64,000 nucleotides of DNA from Colwellia sp. GTDB taxonomy: Bacteria > Pseudomonadota > Gammaproteobacteria > Enterobacterales > Alteromonadaceae. The notes beneath the pieces were generated by a model. That model was not told where the DNA came from. It saw only the letters and a program-made list of their open reading frames with translations, and made no database searches. The stretch spans positions 1 through 64,000 of the forward strand of contig JABSOX010000020.1 in the NCBI GenBank assembly GCA_013215655.1, in the 5' to 3' direction. Positions 25,926 through 35,521 of the stretch are shown piece by piece; position 1 is the stretch's first letter, and every line of letters begins with the position of its first letter. The position numbers were made by a program, and so were the translations under genes.

Positions 25926-27551
25926 CTATTTCTCTTGCTGCTGAGGTGTTTTTAATTGCGCAACGACCGTACAATTTCGTCCTTTACGTTTGGCTACATA
26001 CAAGGCTTTATCTGCCTGACCCATTAGCTCAGTTGACGTTAGCGCATGGTTTGGAAATATGGCAATGCCAATGGACATAGTCACAGGCTCTAATTCAATA
26101 GATTTAAAAGTTAATACCTGCGCGCTGATACAACTCCTGAGTTTTTCGGCAAGAACAAATGCTTCCCTCAGCCCTGTATCAGGACAAACAATACAAAACT
26201 CTTCTCCACCATAACGACAAGCAATATCTTCAAGACGTAAGTTTTCTTTAAATTGTCTAGCAACTTCTTGTAAAATCATATCACCAGCTTCATGACCAAA
26301 ACGATCATTAAACTGCTTAAATAAATCTAAATCAATCATTAGCACCGCTAAATTACGCTCATGACGTTCAGCCCGATTTAATGCCTGTTCAAAAGACTCT
26401 AACATAAAGCGACGATTATAAAGATTAGTCAATGGGTCACGTGCCGCTTGATTGCGTAATCGATTTTTCAAACGAATATTGGCCAATGCACTACTAATTT
26501 GTTCTGATAAATTTAAAGCCGTAATTCTTAATTCATCACTTATCACCTCACCTCTAGTAATAAAATGTAAGCCACCAACTAATTCCATATCTGCACATAA
26601 GTTAATACAAATAAGGTGATCAGATTGGCTACAATCTTCATTAATATTTTGCTTGCTTTTAGAATGTAGTGGAGAAGACTTATTAAATTTATTATACCAA
26701 CAAGTAGTTGAAGTACACTCTCGCTCACAAGACCAGTTAGCTCCCCAATGAGCTAACTCTTGAATAACATCATCATCATTTAGGAAAAATACCGCACCAC
26801 TAAGTGGTGGTAACAACTTTGGTACAATATTAGATAGAATATGTGCCGCATCAGCCATATTTTCGGTGCCATGTAACAACGTTGTCATTGTTTGCAATAA
26901 GGTTATTTCTCGAGTGCGGGCTATAATTTTACTTTCTTGTAAATTTCGCTCTTTTATAACAGCCATTCGTATTAATTTAAGCGCAAGAAATCCAGAAACA
27001 ACGGTCACTGTAAGCGTTAAGATAATAATAAATATAAAATTTAAGCGTAAATTTAAAATACTGCTATCAAAAGTATTTAGCGGCATTGAAGCTCTCGCTA
27101 TGTAGTCCGATTTTTGATCATACATAGCAACATAAATCGTTTCTGTTTTTAGCGTATCACTATATCTCGCTGCTATGCCCTTACCTTTTTGCAACGCAGT
27201 TATTATTTCTTTACGATTATTATGATTGTCAGATGACAATACTTGCTCAAAGGTCAGTTTAGAATCACCTAATACTTGACCATTTTTATGAATATAGGTG
27301 ATACGGGCATCCCCGGAGCTAGCAACTTTATTTGCCAATAAATCTAAAGATGAATTAAAGGGGGTTACCATAACGGGATTAGCGACTGAATTTATCGCCG
27401 ATAGAGAAAAAGACGCAACAATACCCAGCTCTTGTTCAAACTGTGTTCGTAATGTCCCTTTAAGATGGTGTTCAATGCTAACCATACTGATGATAAAAAT
27501 AATCATGATGATTATAGTCGGCATAAATATTATTTTGTAATGCAACTTCAT
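25926..27551 (-). CDS. Membrane diguanylate cyclase
   Basis: 541 residues. Membrane helices at ~10-26 and ~170-192 bracket a small periplasmic sensor with the motif RITYIHKNGQVLGDSKL. A cytoplasmic GAF-like region with several Cys residues (CERECTSTTCW) and a linker follow. The GGDEF domain spans about residues 370-535 with active site YGGEEF and an intact RxxD inhibitory site (RLED), so product feedback is expected. The cysteine group in the GAF-like region could bind a metal or cofactor, which is speculative. Confidence 0.9.
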   Translation of the reverse strand: MKLHYKIIFMPTIIIMIIFIISMVSIEHHLKGTLRTQFEQELGIVASFSLSAINSVANPVMVTPFNSSLDLLANKVASSGDARITYIHKNGQVLGDSKLTFEQVLSSDNHNNRKEIITALQKGKGIAARYSDTLKTETIYVAMYDQKSDYIARASMPLNTFDSSILNLRLNFIFIIILTLTVTVVSGFLALKLIRMAVIKERNLQESKIIARTREITLLQTMTTLLHGTENMADAAHILSNIVPKLLPPLSGAVFFLNDDDVIQELAHWGANWSCERECTSTTCWYNKFNKSSPLHSKSKQNINEDCSQSDHLICINLCADMELVGGLHFITRGEVISDELRITALNLSEQISSALANIRLKNRLRNQAARDPLTNLYNRRFMLESFEQALNRAERHERNLAVLMIDLDLFKQFNDRFGHEAGDMILQEVARQFKENLRLEDIACRYGGEEFCIVCPDTGLREAFVLAEKLRSCISAQVLTFKSIELEPVTMSIGIAIFPNHALTSTELMGQADKALYVAKRKGRNCTVVAQLKTPQQQEK

Positions 27552-27673
27552 ATAATTAGTTGCTAATTTTCAATAGCCTCACTTAATTAATCGTACAAAG
27601 TACTCGTCTAGCTAAAGTATAGACAAGTTTAAAAAATTGCGCGTTATTTAGACAAAGTATTTAAGGTCATCAG

Positions 27674-27994
27674 TTAAACGATCAGAGAAGTGATGTTTTG
27701 TGCTATTTGAGCAATAAATACCTCACTTGATTCATCTTCCGCCTCAATCCAACATGATTGACTATAATTTTCAAAGTTCAGTATAAAATACCCATTTTTA
27801 TAACAAAAACGTATATTTATGCGATCAGCTCCAACAACATTTTCAGTTATTTTAGCTCCCTCTACATGTTTAATAAGTGTTGAGGTTAAGGTATCAATAT
27901 CCTCTTGGTGCCAATATGACTGCCAAATAATCATAACGATGTGATCGTCAGTTAATTTCACCGATTTTATTAACGATTCATTGATTAAAAACAT
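27674..27994 (-). CDS. Small hypothetical protein
   Basis: 106 residues, acidic, no signal or membrane segment. I do not recognise the family. It reads [17 protein letters not shown], with several beta-like stretches and an aromatic-rich middle ([15 protein letters not shown]). An AGAG ribosome site precedes the ATG. It lies upstream of, and on the opposite strand to, the cytochrome c gene. Confidence 0.55.
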   Translation of the reverse strand: MFLINESLIKSVKLTDDHIVMIIWQSYWHQEDIDTLTSTLIKHVEGAKITENVVGADRINIRFCYKNGYFILNFENYSQSCWIEAEDESSEVFIAQIAQNITSLIV

Positions 27995-28108
27995 AACATT
28001 TTCTCTTTTAAAATAAAGGCCTTCAAAAAAGCAACGACAACAGAGTTCTTTTTTTCTATAATCGTTTTAGGCTTAGAGATTATTAATAATTATAGAGAGA
28101 TTGTATAT

Positions 28109-28408
28109 ATGAAAAAAATTACTTTAGCTATTGCAGCTACAGTTATGATGGCATCTCCAGTATTTGCTGGTGATGCTGCTGCAGGTAAAGCAAAAACAGG
28201 TATGTGTGCCGCTTGTCACGGCGCTGCCGGCATATCAGCAGTACCTATGTACCCTAACTTAGCAGGTCAAAAAGAAGCCTATTTAGCAAAACAACTTAGA
28301 GACTTTAAATCAGGCGCTCGTAAGGATCCTGTTATGGCTCCGATGGCTATGGCGTTAAATGACGAAGATGTTGCCAACGTTGCTGCATATTACGCAAGTT
28401 TAAAGTAA
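28109..28408 (+). CDS. Periplasmic cytochrome c (class I, c553-like)
   Basis: 99 residues with a 20-residue signal peptide ending PVFA. The heme site CAACH is at 33-37 and the axial Met is in VMAPMAMAL. The sequence [19 protein letters not shown] and the closing [10 protein letters not shown] are typical of cytochrome c4/c553 domains, which carry single electrons in the periplasm. A strong terminator follows immediately. Confidence 0.9.
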   Translation: MKKITLAIAATVMMASPVFAGDAAAGKAKTGMCAACHGAAGISAVPMYPNLAGQKEAYLAKQLRDFKSGARKDPVMAPMAMALNDEDVANVAAYYASLK

Positions 28409-28425
28409 GTTTAAGATACTATTAG

Positions 28426-28450
28426 AAAAGCGCTCATTGAGCGCTTTTTT
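28426..28450 (+). terminator. Rho-independent terminator after cytochrome c
   Basis: AAAGCGCTCA-TTGAGCGCTTT, a perfect stem, followed by TTTT. It is 20 bases after the stop. Confidence 0.92.
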
Positions 28451-28620
28451 TATGTTCAGGATGAACGGTATATCGCGGGTGCATGGATGCACAGGAGCGT
28501 GTATGTTCAGGATGAACGGTATATCGCGGGTGCATGGATGCACAGGAGCGTGTATGTTCAAGATGAACGGCATAACGCTGAGGCATGGATAACTAAGATA
28601 TTGTATATTCAGAACGAACG
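28451..28620. repeat. 51-bp tandem repeat array
   Basis: Units at 28451-28501, 28502-28552 (identical to the first) and 28553-28603 (diverged), with a short fourth start at 28604. Each begins with GTTCA-xxx-TGAAC, a mini hairpin also seen singly at 47193 and 52382. Because 51 is a multiple of three, the minus strand encodes a 17-residue repeat, but there is no ribosome site and I judge it non-coding. Confidence 0.85.
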
Positions 28621-28677
28621 GTATATTTCGACCATATAAAGGTGAAAAAATAGCAATGTTTAGTGCTAACAAATAGC

Positions 28678-28743
28678 TTATACCAATTGCTCTCAAACCG
28701 CTGACAAGCTCTGTGTGAGAAAAAACTAATGGAATTGGTATTA
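28678..28743. repeat. Short family A palindromic repeat overlapping the recQ stop codon
   Basis: 66 bp with ends TTATACCAATT and, reversed, TAATACCAATT. It carries CCGCTGACAAGCTCTG as in copies at 1-77 and 4600. The right end includes the three bases that form the recQ stop codon. Confidence 0.75.
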
Positions 28744-30549
28744 TTTATGCTGCTGAATGACTTCCAAAAAGGCTTGACCATAACGTGCTAATTTTGTATC
28801 ACCAATACCACTAATTGCTAACATGCTCTTTGACGATTTTGGCTGTTCTCGTGCTAATTCAGATAATGTCGCATCACTAAAAACGATAAACGGTGCAATA
28901 TCTTCAGCATCAGCAATTTCTTTTCTTAAGACTCTTAACTTTGCAAATAATGCACGGTCATATTGTTTCTGTGTTTTATTTTGCTGCCAGTAACTTGCTT
29001 TTTGTAACCTCGGAGATGCAAGCATTAGCGGTTCCTCTCCTTTAAGCACACTACGCGAAGCTTCCGTTAAACGAAGTGCTGATTGCTGAGCAATATCTTG
29101 CTGCAAATAACCTAAATGAACAAGTTGGCGAATAATTGAGAACCAATAACCCGGTGTTTTATCACGCCCAATGCCAAAAGTTGAAACTTCATCATGACCT
29201 TGTTGTTTAATTTTAATGGTGTGTTCACCTCTCAATACAGTAATAGTATATTCAATATCACCTTGTTGTTTTATACGATAAACACATGAAAGTACTTTTT
29301 GAGCGGCTTCTGAGGCATCAAATAAACTCGGTGGATCTAAACAAATATCACAGTTACCACAGCCTTGTTCGGTATATTCAGCAAAATAATTAAGCACCAC
29401 TTGTCGTCGGCACGTTTGTGCATCAATAAATCCAGTCATCGCTTGAAAACGTTGTAATTCTACATTAACGCGCTGTTCATTTTCTCCGTCAGCAATACGT
29501 TTCTTTATTCGTTCCACATCTTTTTCATCATACAAAAACAAAGCTTCGGCAGGTAAGCCATCTCGTCCTGCTCGTCCTATTTCTTGATAATAAGACTCTA
29601 ATGTTTTTGGCGGTTCAAAATGAATAACAAAACGAATATTCGATTTGTTAATACCTAGACCAAAGGCAATTGTAGCAATCACTATTTGGATATTGTCTTT
29701 AGCAAAACCGTCTTGAACGGTATTTCTTATTTCAACTTCCATTCCAGCATGGTAAGCAGCACAATTAATACCTGAACGCGCTAAAAATTTGGTAAGTTTT
29801 TCTACTTGCCAACGACTATTACAATAGACAATGCCACATTCTTCTTTACGCTTGCGCATATATCCTAGTACTTGTTGCTCACCATTATATTTATCCGCCA
29901 AGGTAAAACGAATATTAGGTCGGTCAAAGCTATCTAAATGTATATAAGGGTCATTTAAACCTAATTGCTGCAAAATATCTTTACGTGTTGTCACATCAGC
30001 AGTAGCCGTTAGCGCCATTACTGGTACTGTTGGAAAATCTTGTTTTAAAGTATAAAGCTGGGTATATGCTGGTCTAAAATCATGCCCCCACTGAGAAATA
30101 CAATGTGCTTCATCTATGGCAAAAAGACTAATTGATAAATGGGATAATCCTTGAAGAAAATAACGGTTTTTTAATCGCTCTGGTGCAACATATAATAGCT
30201 TTATCTCACCTTTTGCTAACCGTTTAAAAATATTATTAATGGTATCTTGATCTAAACTAGAATTCACAAAAGCCGCAGGAATGCCTTGCAAAAGTAAGCT
30301 ATCTACTTGATCTTTCATTAAAGCAATTAAAGGTGAAACAACAATAGTAATACCCGAAAGTAATGTTGCAGGAAGCTGATAACACATCGACTTTCCGCCA
30401 CCCGTTGGCATCAATACTAAGCTATCTCGTCCTTGCAACAAATTTTGAATAATCTCTTCTTGGCCAAGGCGAAACGATTGATAACCAAACTGATGTTTTA
30501 AGGCATCTAATAGTTGGTTTTTTGATAATTCAGGAGGGCAAGTATTCAA
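28741..30549 (-). CDS. recQ: ATP-dependent DNA helicase RecQ
   Basis: 602 residues. The helicase core has Walker A ([14 protein letters not shown]), the DEAH box ([18 protein letters not shown]) and motif VI ([10 protein letters not shown]). A zinc-binding region with CRRQ and GCGNCDIC follows, then a winged helix and a C-terminal HRDC domain ending near [11 protein letters not shown]. It unwinds DNA 3' to 5' in RecF-pathway repair. The stop codon coincides with the end of a repeat element, so the original C-terminus may have been different. Stand-alone gene, divergent from the thioesterase. Confidence 0.97.
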   Translation of the reverse strand: MNTCPPELSKNQLLDALKHQFGYQSFRLGQEEIIQNLLQGRDSLVLMPTGGGKSMCYQLPATLLSGITIVVSPLIALMKDQVDSLLLQGIPAAFVNSSLDQDTINNIFKRLAKGEIKLLYVAPERLKNRYFLQGLSHLSISLFAIDEAHCISQWGHDFRPAYTQLYTLKQDFPTVPVMALTATADVTTRKDILQQLGLNDPYIHLDSFDRPNIRFTLADKYNGEQQVLGYMRKRKEECGIVYCNSRWQVEKLTKFLARSGINCAAYHAGMEVEIRNTVQDGFAKDNIQIVIATIAFGLGINKSNIRFVIHFEPPKTLESYYQEIGRAGRDGLPAEALFLYDEKDVERIKKRIADGENEQRVNVELQRFQAMTGFIDAQTCRRQVVLNYFAEYTEQGCGNCDICLDPPSLFDASEAAQKVLSCVYRIKQQGDIEYTITVLRGEHTIKIKQQGHDEVSTFGIGRDKTPGYWFSIIRQLVHLGYLQQDIAQQSALRLTEASRSVLKGEEPLMLASPRLQKASYWQQNKTQKQYDRALFAKLRVLRKEIADAEDIAPFIVFSDATLSELAREQPKSSKSMLAISGIGDTKLARYGQAFLEVIQQHK

Positions 30550-30680
30550 CAGTAAGTCTTCAATAAAAAGTAGAACCGTTATTTTAACGTATCGCCGTTA
30601 GCATTAAAGTATTACTTTTGTTAACAGCCAATATAACTGATAACCTACAAACTCATCCGACCACATACTTGAGAGCAATC

Positions 30681-31136
30681 ATGGATCAAAAACAAGTTTT
30701 TCAACAAATAGCTGAATTTTGGACAAATAAAATGCCTTTTAATCAATTACTAGGCTTAAAGATCACACAATTTGATTGTAAGCAATCAGAAGTTCGTTTT
30801 GTTTGGCAGGATAAATTAATTGGTAACCCTATTCAAAATATTCTCCATGGTGGAGTGACCGCCGCCGCTTTAGATTTAGTAGGTGGTGTTGTTGCTGCCG
30901 CCAATATTATTGAAAATCTTGATGATTTATCAGAACAAACCATCCAACAAAGTCTAAGCCGTTTAGGAACAATTGATTTACGTACAGATTTTCTCCGCCC
31001 AGGAAGAGGTGAAGAGTTTATAGCAACCGCGCGGATTATTCGTAGTGGCAACAAAGTAGCCGTAGCTAGAATGGAAATGCACAATGAACAAGGTGAACAT
31101 ATTGCTTTTGGTACAGGAACTTATATGGTTGGATAA
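30681..31136 (+). CDS. Hot-dog thioesterase, YigI-like
   Basis: The start at 30681 (MDQKQVFQQIAEFW) gives 151 residues, typical for the family; a longer frame from 30618 lacks support. The PaaI/YigI-type hot-dog fold is seen in NILHGGVTAAALDLVGGVVAA, with the active-site HGG, and in GTIDLRTDFLRPGRGEEF. It should hydrolyse acyl-CoA thioesters in the cytoplasm; the exact substrate is unknown. recQ is divergent at 132 bases. Confidence 0.85.
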   Translation: MDQKQVFQQIAEFWTNKMPFNQLLGLKITQFDCKQSEVRFVWQDKLIGNPIQNILHGGVTAAALDLVGGVVAAANIIENLDDLSEQTIQQSLSRLGTIDLRTDFLRPGRGEEFIATARIIRSGNKVAVARMEMHNEQGEHIAFGTGTYMVG

Positions 31137-31290
31137 ACTAGAATATAAATAATATTCTTTTTTAGTTATAACTTTCTTGTATTACTTTTAATACGAAATT
31201 GATAGCTGACTAGATAATTATCAACAGAAAATCCGTAGCCATTAGTTCATCTATTGATATAATGCCGCTTTGCAAAAACTAGACTCGAAC

Positions 31291-32211
31291 ATGACTTCAT
31301 CAACAACATCAGAACACCGTGCAGGTATAATCAGTGCCCTAAGTGCTTACTTCTTATGGGGCTTGGCGCCAATATACTTTAAGATGATTGATCAAATAAA
31401 TTCTAGTGAAATAATGGTTCACCGTGTTGTTTGGTCAACTTTATTATTACTCGTTATTGTCGTTTTAAGCAAAAAATCATCTACCCTTGTTTCACTACTA
31501 AAACAGCCTAAGCTAATATTACATTTAACCGTATCTGCCTCTTTTTTGGCTGTTAATTGGTTTATGTTTATTTGGGCTGTCAATAATGACCATCTACTTG
31601 ATGCGAGTTTAGGTTATTATATTAACCCACTGTTTAGTGTCGCTTTAGGCGTTGTTTTTTTGGGTGAACGCCTCAGAAAAAAACAGTTAATTGCCGTTGC
31701 CTTAGCTGTAACAGGGGTATTAATACAACTAATTGTCATTGGTTCACTACCTTTAATATCCTTAGCATTAGCGGGAACATTTGGCATTTATGGTCTATTA
31801 AGAAAGAAAATGCATGTCGATTCATTTGTTGGTTTATTAGTAGAGTCCGCGATGATGTTACCGCTAGCATTGATTTATTGGCAGTTTTTTGTTGCTAGCC
31901 CAACCAGTAATATGTTTAATAATCCTACAAGTCTAAATACAACATTAATGTTTGCGGGCATAGTAACAACAGCTCCTTTGTTGTTTTTTACCTCCGCAGC
32001 AAAACGCTTAACATTATCCGCATTAGGTTTTTTTCAATATATTGGTCCAAGCATTATGTTTTTACTCGCAACGTTCCATTATAACGAACCATTACATATG
32101 GCAAAGTTATTAACATTTGCTTTTATTTGGATGGCATTGGTTTTATTTAGTTTTGATTCAATTAAAGCATATAAAGAGAAGAAAATGTTAGCCGCACGGA
32201 ACTCAGATTAA
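31291..32211 (+). CDS. rarD: EamA-family transporter RarD
   Basis: Start at ATG 31291; an earlier TTG is less likely. About 306 residues with ten membrane helices in two EamA repeats. The N-terminal GIISALSAYFLWGLAPIYFK and the HRVVWS segment are characteristic of RarD, an inner-membrane permease whose substrate is not established. The stop codon overlaps the convergent histidine kinase stop by four bases. Confidence 0.88.
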   Translation: MTSSTTSEHRAGIISALSAYFLWGLAPIYFKMIDQINSSEIMVHRVVWSTLLLLVIVVLSKKSSTLVSLLKQPKLILHLTVSASFLAVNWFMFIWAVNNDHLLDASLGYYINPLFSVALGVVFLGERLRKKQLIAVALAVTGVLIQLIVIGSLPLISLALAGTFGIYGLLRKKMHVDSFVGLLVESAMMLPLALIYWQFFVASPTSNMFNNPTSLNTTLMFAGIVTTAPLLFFTSAAKRLTLSALGFFQYIGPSIMFLLATFHYNEPLHMAKLLTFAFIWMALVLFSFDSIKAYKEKKMLAARNSD

Positions 32212-34112
32212 TCGTCAAGTATCCTCGGTAAAGTCACAGTCATAATGGTACCAACACCAACTTGGCTATTGATATCTATTTTCCCTTTCAGCTTCTGTGA
32301 AATAATATTGTAAACAATATTCATCCCCAACCCCGTACCACCACTACTACGTTTAGTTGTAAAAAAAGGTTCAAAAATATTATCAAGTACTTCGCTTGGC
32401 ATGCCTATACCGTCGTCTTTATAAACCAAAGCGATAGACTTTTTATTTAACCTCTCAATGGAAATAGTGATATTTCCAGAGGTTTTATCTTCAAAAGCAT
32501 GCTTTAGTGAATTAGTAACCAAATTTGTTAAAACCTGTGCTAACGCCCCAGGAATGGTTGTAATTTTTATTTCAGATAGACCACTATAACGATAATTTAT
32601 TCGACATTTTTTTAACTCTGCAGATAATGTCGACATAACTTCTTCAATATAACCGACCATTTCTATTTCACGTTTTTCACCAACAACTTGGTCAGCAGCT
32701 ACTTGCTTAAAACTATTGAGTAATTCAATAACTCGCTCTAATGCTGTGGTATTTAACTTAGAAGATTGCTCCATGGCATTAAAATAACGCGCCATTGCCG
32801 ATTTACTTAATGCCCCTTGTTCAAATTTATTTTTGATCTCATTAGTGCTTTCTAGAGCTGAACTTGTTGAAGTGACAACGATTCCTAGTGGGGTATTAAT
32901 TTCATGAGCAACACCAGCAGTTAAAGTACCCAGAGATGCCATTTTCTCAGATTGCACCAGCTGAGCTTGCATATTCTTTAAGTTGTCTAAGGTATCTGTA
33001 AGCTTATTAGTTGTTCTTTTGTTTTTAATAAATAAAGCGACCACCAAAATCGTACCTAATATTGAAAGTACAATCAAAACTGTCATCAATACAATATAGA
33101 AACGCTGTTGATCTATTTTCTCTTTTCTAACTTCTAATTGTTCATTTTGTTTATTTATTTGAGTATCTTGTTGGGTTAAGTTTTCTTGCTGCTGCTGCAG
33201 TATGGCTTTATTTTTTTCAATACGTTCTGCCATTTTTTTATTTTTATTTTCTTTTGTTTTAACTGAATCCTGCTGTTGTAAAAACTCGTCTTTTACACTA
33301 CTTAGTTGTTTAACTATTTCAGTATATTGAAGCTCTTTTACTTTCAAAAACTCATATTGCTGGTCAATACTTAACTTCAATGCTGCAAGCTCATTTTGGC
33401 GAGCATTTGCTTGTTCAGTACGACTTTTTAAGTCTTCATTTAATTGAGTTAATCTTTTACTACTGTTTTTTAATTGCAGCTCTTGGTCTACCAATTTTTG
33501 ATTAAGATCTGTTTCGCTCTGTCGCATTGCTTGCAAAGCAACTTCAGTTTCCCTATATAAAGTAGCGACATCGAGTTCCGTCCCACCTAATAACAACAGC
33601 TCTGCCGACATTGTTAATTTTTCATAAACTATATTTGATTTATTTACTTCAAAAGAAATAGCGGAATTATTGTTGTTATAAACAAGGTTAATCATAACGT
33701 TATGTAAGTCGGTACTATTATCGGTAACTAATAACGTTGCTGTGCTTCTCAATTGAGCGGCGATTTCAGACATTTCATTATTATGATCACTAGCAATAAA
33801 AAACAGATCTGCTGACTTTGCGGCTTGCGGGGAATAAACAAGGGTAACAACTAATGGTTTGCTCTTGATTGTCCTGTTATTTAAAGATAGGGATAACGAC
33901 TTATAAAAAGCTTCGTCGTCATAAACCGCCAGTGTATAAGTCGATTTATTATCGTCATCAGGCCAACTTATGTGTTTAACAAAGTTGAATAAATAAGCCG
34001 ATTTAACTTGATCGATATCGAGTTGTTGAGCAAAAGAAAACGTATGCTGAGTGAGCAGTATAAAAAATGCAGTCAGCACTAAAGATAATTGTTTAACCCG
34101 CTTTTTCAACAC
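32208..34112 (-). CDS. YfiR-domain (DUF4154) sensor histidine kinase
   Basis: 634 residues from GTG 34112. A signal peptide (ending SFA) is followed by a periplasmic YfiR/DUF4154 domain at ~30-185: VKSAYLFNFVKHISWP and SAISFEVNKSNI are typical. A long coiled coil (~190-335) leads to a membrane helix (~340-362) and then the kinase: the HisKA motif GVAHEINTPLG, N box LVTNSLKHAF and GGTGLGMNIV. There is no receiver domain. YfiR in Pseudomonas is a periplasmic repressor of the diguanylate cyclase YfiN; here the module is joined to a kinase next to a REC-GGDEF regulator. The pairing is inferred from adjacency. Confidence 0.9.
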   Translation of the reverse strand: MLKKRVKQLSLVLTAFFILLTQHTFSFAQQLDIDQVKSAYLFNFVKHISWPDDDNKSTYTLAVYDDEAFYKSLSLSLNNRTIKSKPLVVTLVYSPQAAKSADLFFIASDHNNEMSEIAAQLRSTATLLVTDNSTDLHNVMINLVYNNNNSAISFEVNKSNIVYEKLTMSAELLLLGGTELDVATLYRETEVALQAMRQSETDLNQKLVDQELQLKNSSKRLTQLNEDLKSRTEQANARQNELAALKLSIDQQYEFLKVKELQYTEIVKQLSSVKDEFLQQQDSVKTKENKNKKMAERIEKNKAILQQQQENLTQQDTQINKQNEQLEVRKEKIDQQRFYIVLMTVLIVLSILGTILVVALFIKNKRTTNKLTDTLDNLKNMQAQLVQSEKMASLGTLTAGVAHEINTPLGIVVTSTSSALESTNEIKNKFEQGALSKSAMARYFNAMEQSSKLNTTALERVIELLNSFKQVAADQVVGEKREIEMVGYIEEVMSTLSAELKKCRINYRYSGLSEIKITTIPGALAQVLTNLVTNSLKHAFEDKTSGNITISIERLNKKSIALVYKDDGIGMPSEVLDNIFEPFFTTKRSSGGTGLGMNIVYNIISQKLKGKIDINSQVGVGTIMTVTLPRILDD

Positions 34113-34247
34113 TTACTCTCGGTTGATAATTTATAAAATCTATAATTTACTTTACTGTTTTTTTTGCAAAAGCTCTACTAAATTTCCCCTTATACTTCAA
34201 TAATTAATCTCACATTAAGAAAAAACAGCAGGTAATTAACGGTAGTG

Positions 34248-35501
34248 TTATTCTTCGACACCATATATAGATACTTGATTACGACCATTTTCTTTGGCGA
34301 TATACAGAGCCCCATCAGCATCATTAAGTTGTTTTGCCATTGAATCTTTACTACTTAAATTAATACCTAAACTTATCGTGAAAGTAATATGTTTATCTTC
34401 ATAGTTTAACTGAGACACAGCAATCTCACGGCGAAAATCATCCAGTTTATTATAAAGCTGGTCATCATCTACCCCTGCTATTAATACAACAAACTCCTCC
34501 CCACCTAAGCGAGCCAATAAACCTGTTCCTAAATGTTTTCGCATGTATAAAGCTAAAACCTTTAGAACATGGTCTCCGGCATCATGACCAAAATTGTCAT
34601 TCACTTTTTTAAATAAATCAATGTCTAACATCGCTAAACAATAGGGTGTCTGCTGCTTAATATATTCAGCAATTTGTATTTCTGCATTTCGAAAAAAAGC
34701 ACGACGATTGGGTAACTCTGTAAGATAATCGGTATTCGCCGCTTTTTGAATTTGTTCAATGTTATTTAAGTTTTCAATATTTTGTGTAATACGGCAATAA
34801 AACTCTTCCGGACAAAAAGGTTTCCGTAAAAAATCATCCGCACCATTTTTAATAAATCGAGCAGAATGCATGCCATTACTTGCTCCAGAAATACCAATTA
34901 TCGCAAGCTGATCACGAGAATAAATTTTTCTGATTTCATTGGTTAATTCGATGCCATCCATTGTTGGCATTTCTAAATCAGTGATCACCATTTTTATGTC
35001 GTTATGTTGAGCCAATACCTCAAGTGCTTTTACACCCTGATCGGCAATATAAACTTTGAAATTACGGCGTTTTAATAATTCAACAACATGATTTCTCGCA
35101 GAAGAAGAGTCATCAACCACTAAAACACCATTCTTACTGTTGGTTAATTGCCAATGTAAGATACGTTTTAGATATAAAAAGGCTTGGCTGTTTTCTTTGG
35201 GAATATAGTCAATAACAGGCTGAGCAAGAATTTTTTGGCGAGTATCTTCATCCATTTTACCGGTCATCACGATACTCGGAATTCCGTGTGATAAAACACA
35301 CGTTATTGCCTCGCCATTGTTAGCATCAGGTAAAGCATAATCGATAGTCGCAGCAAAAAACTCACTATCGCCTTGCAGAATGGTTTCTACTTCCGCCAGA
35401 GTAGTGGCAAGGGTCACTTCATAATTTAAAGCTAAAGCAATCTGCTTAATCACGCGTGCAATAGGTCTACTGTCTTCAACTACCAATAACTTTTTTGACA
35501 T
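34248..35501 (-). CDS. Response regulator with two receivers and a GGDEF domain
   Basis: 417 residues, cytoplasmic. Receiver 1 (~3-118) has VVEDSRP, Asp in TIDYALPD and Lys in YIPK. Receiver 2 (~128-245) has VVDDSSSAR, Asp in TDLEMPTMDG and Lys in RKPF. The GGDEF domain (~255-415) has LGGEEF, so it should synthesise c-di-GMP; the RxxD inhibitory site is absent. The likely partner kinase is the YfiR-domain protein 135 bases downstream. It begins 20 bases after uvrD, on the same strand. Confidence 0.92.
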   Translation of the reverse strand: MSKKLLVVEDSRPIARVIKQIALALNYEVTLATTLAEVETILQGDSEFFAATIDYALPDANNGEAITCVLSHGIPSIVMTGKMDEDTRQKILAQPVIDYIPKENSQAFLYLKRILHWQLTNSKNGVLVVDDSSSARNHVVELLKRRNFKVYIADQGVKALEVLAQHNDIKMVITDLEMPTMDGIELTNEIRKIYSRDQLAIIGISGASNGMHSARFIKNGADDFLRKPFCPEEFYCRITQNIENLNNIEQIQKAANTDYLTELPNRRAFFRNAEIQIAEYIKQQTPYCLAMLDIDLFKKVNDNFGHDAGDHVLKVLALYMRKHLGTGLLARLGGEEFVVLIAGVDDDQLYNKLDDFRREIAVSQLNYEDKHITFTISLGINLSSKDSMAKQLNDADGALYIAKENGRNQVSIYGVEE

Positions 35502-35521
35502 AATTATTCCTAAATATATTG

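Noticed and set aside
28451-28620. CRISPR array
   Set aside because: Units are tandem and contiguous without unique spacers, and no cas genes are near.
28400-28696. A 98-residue minus-strand frame with 17-residue repeats
   Set aside because: It arises from the 51-bp tandem repeat, has no ribosome site and overlaps the cytochrome c terminator.
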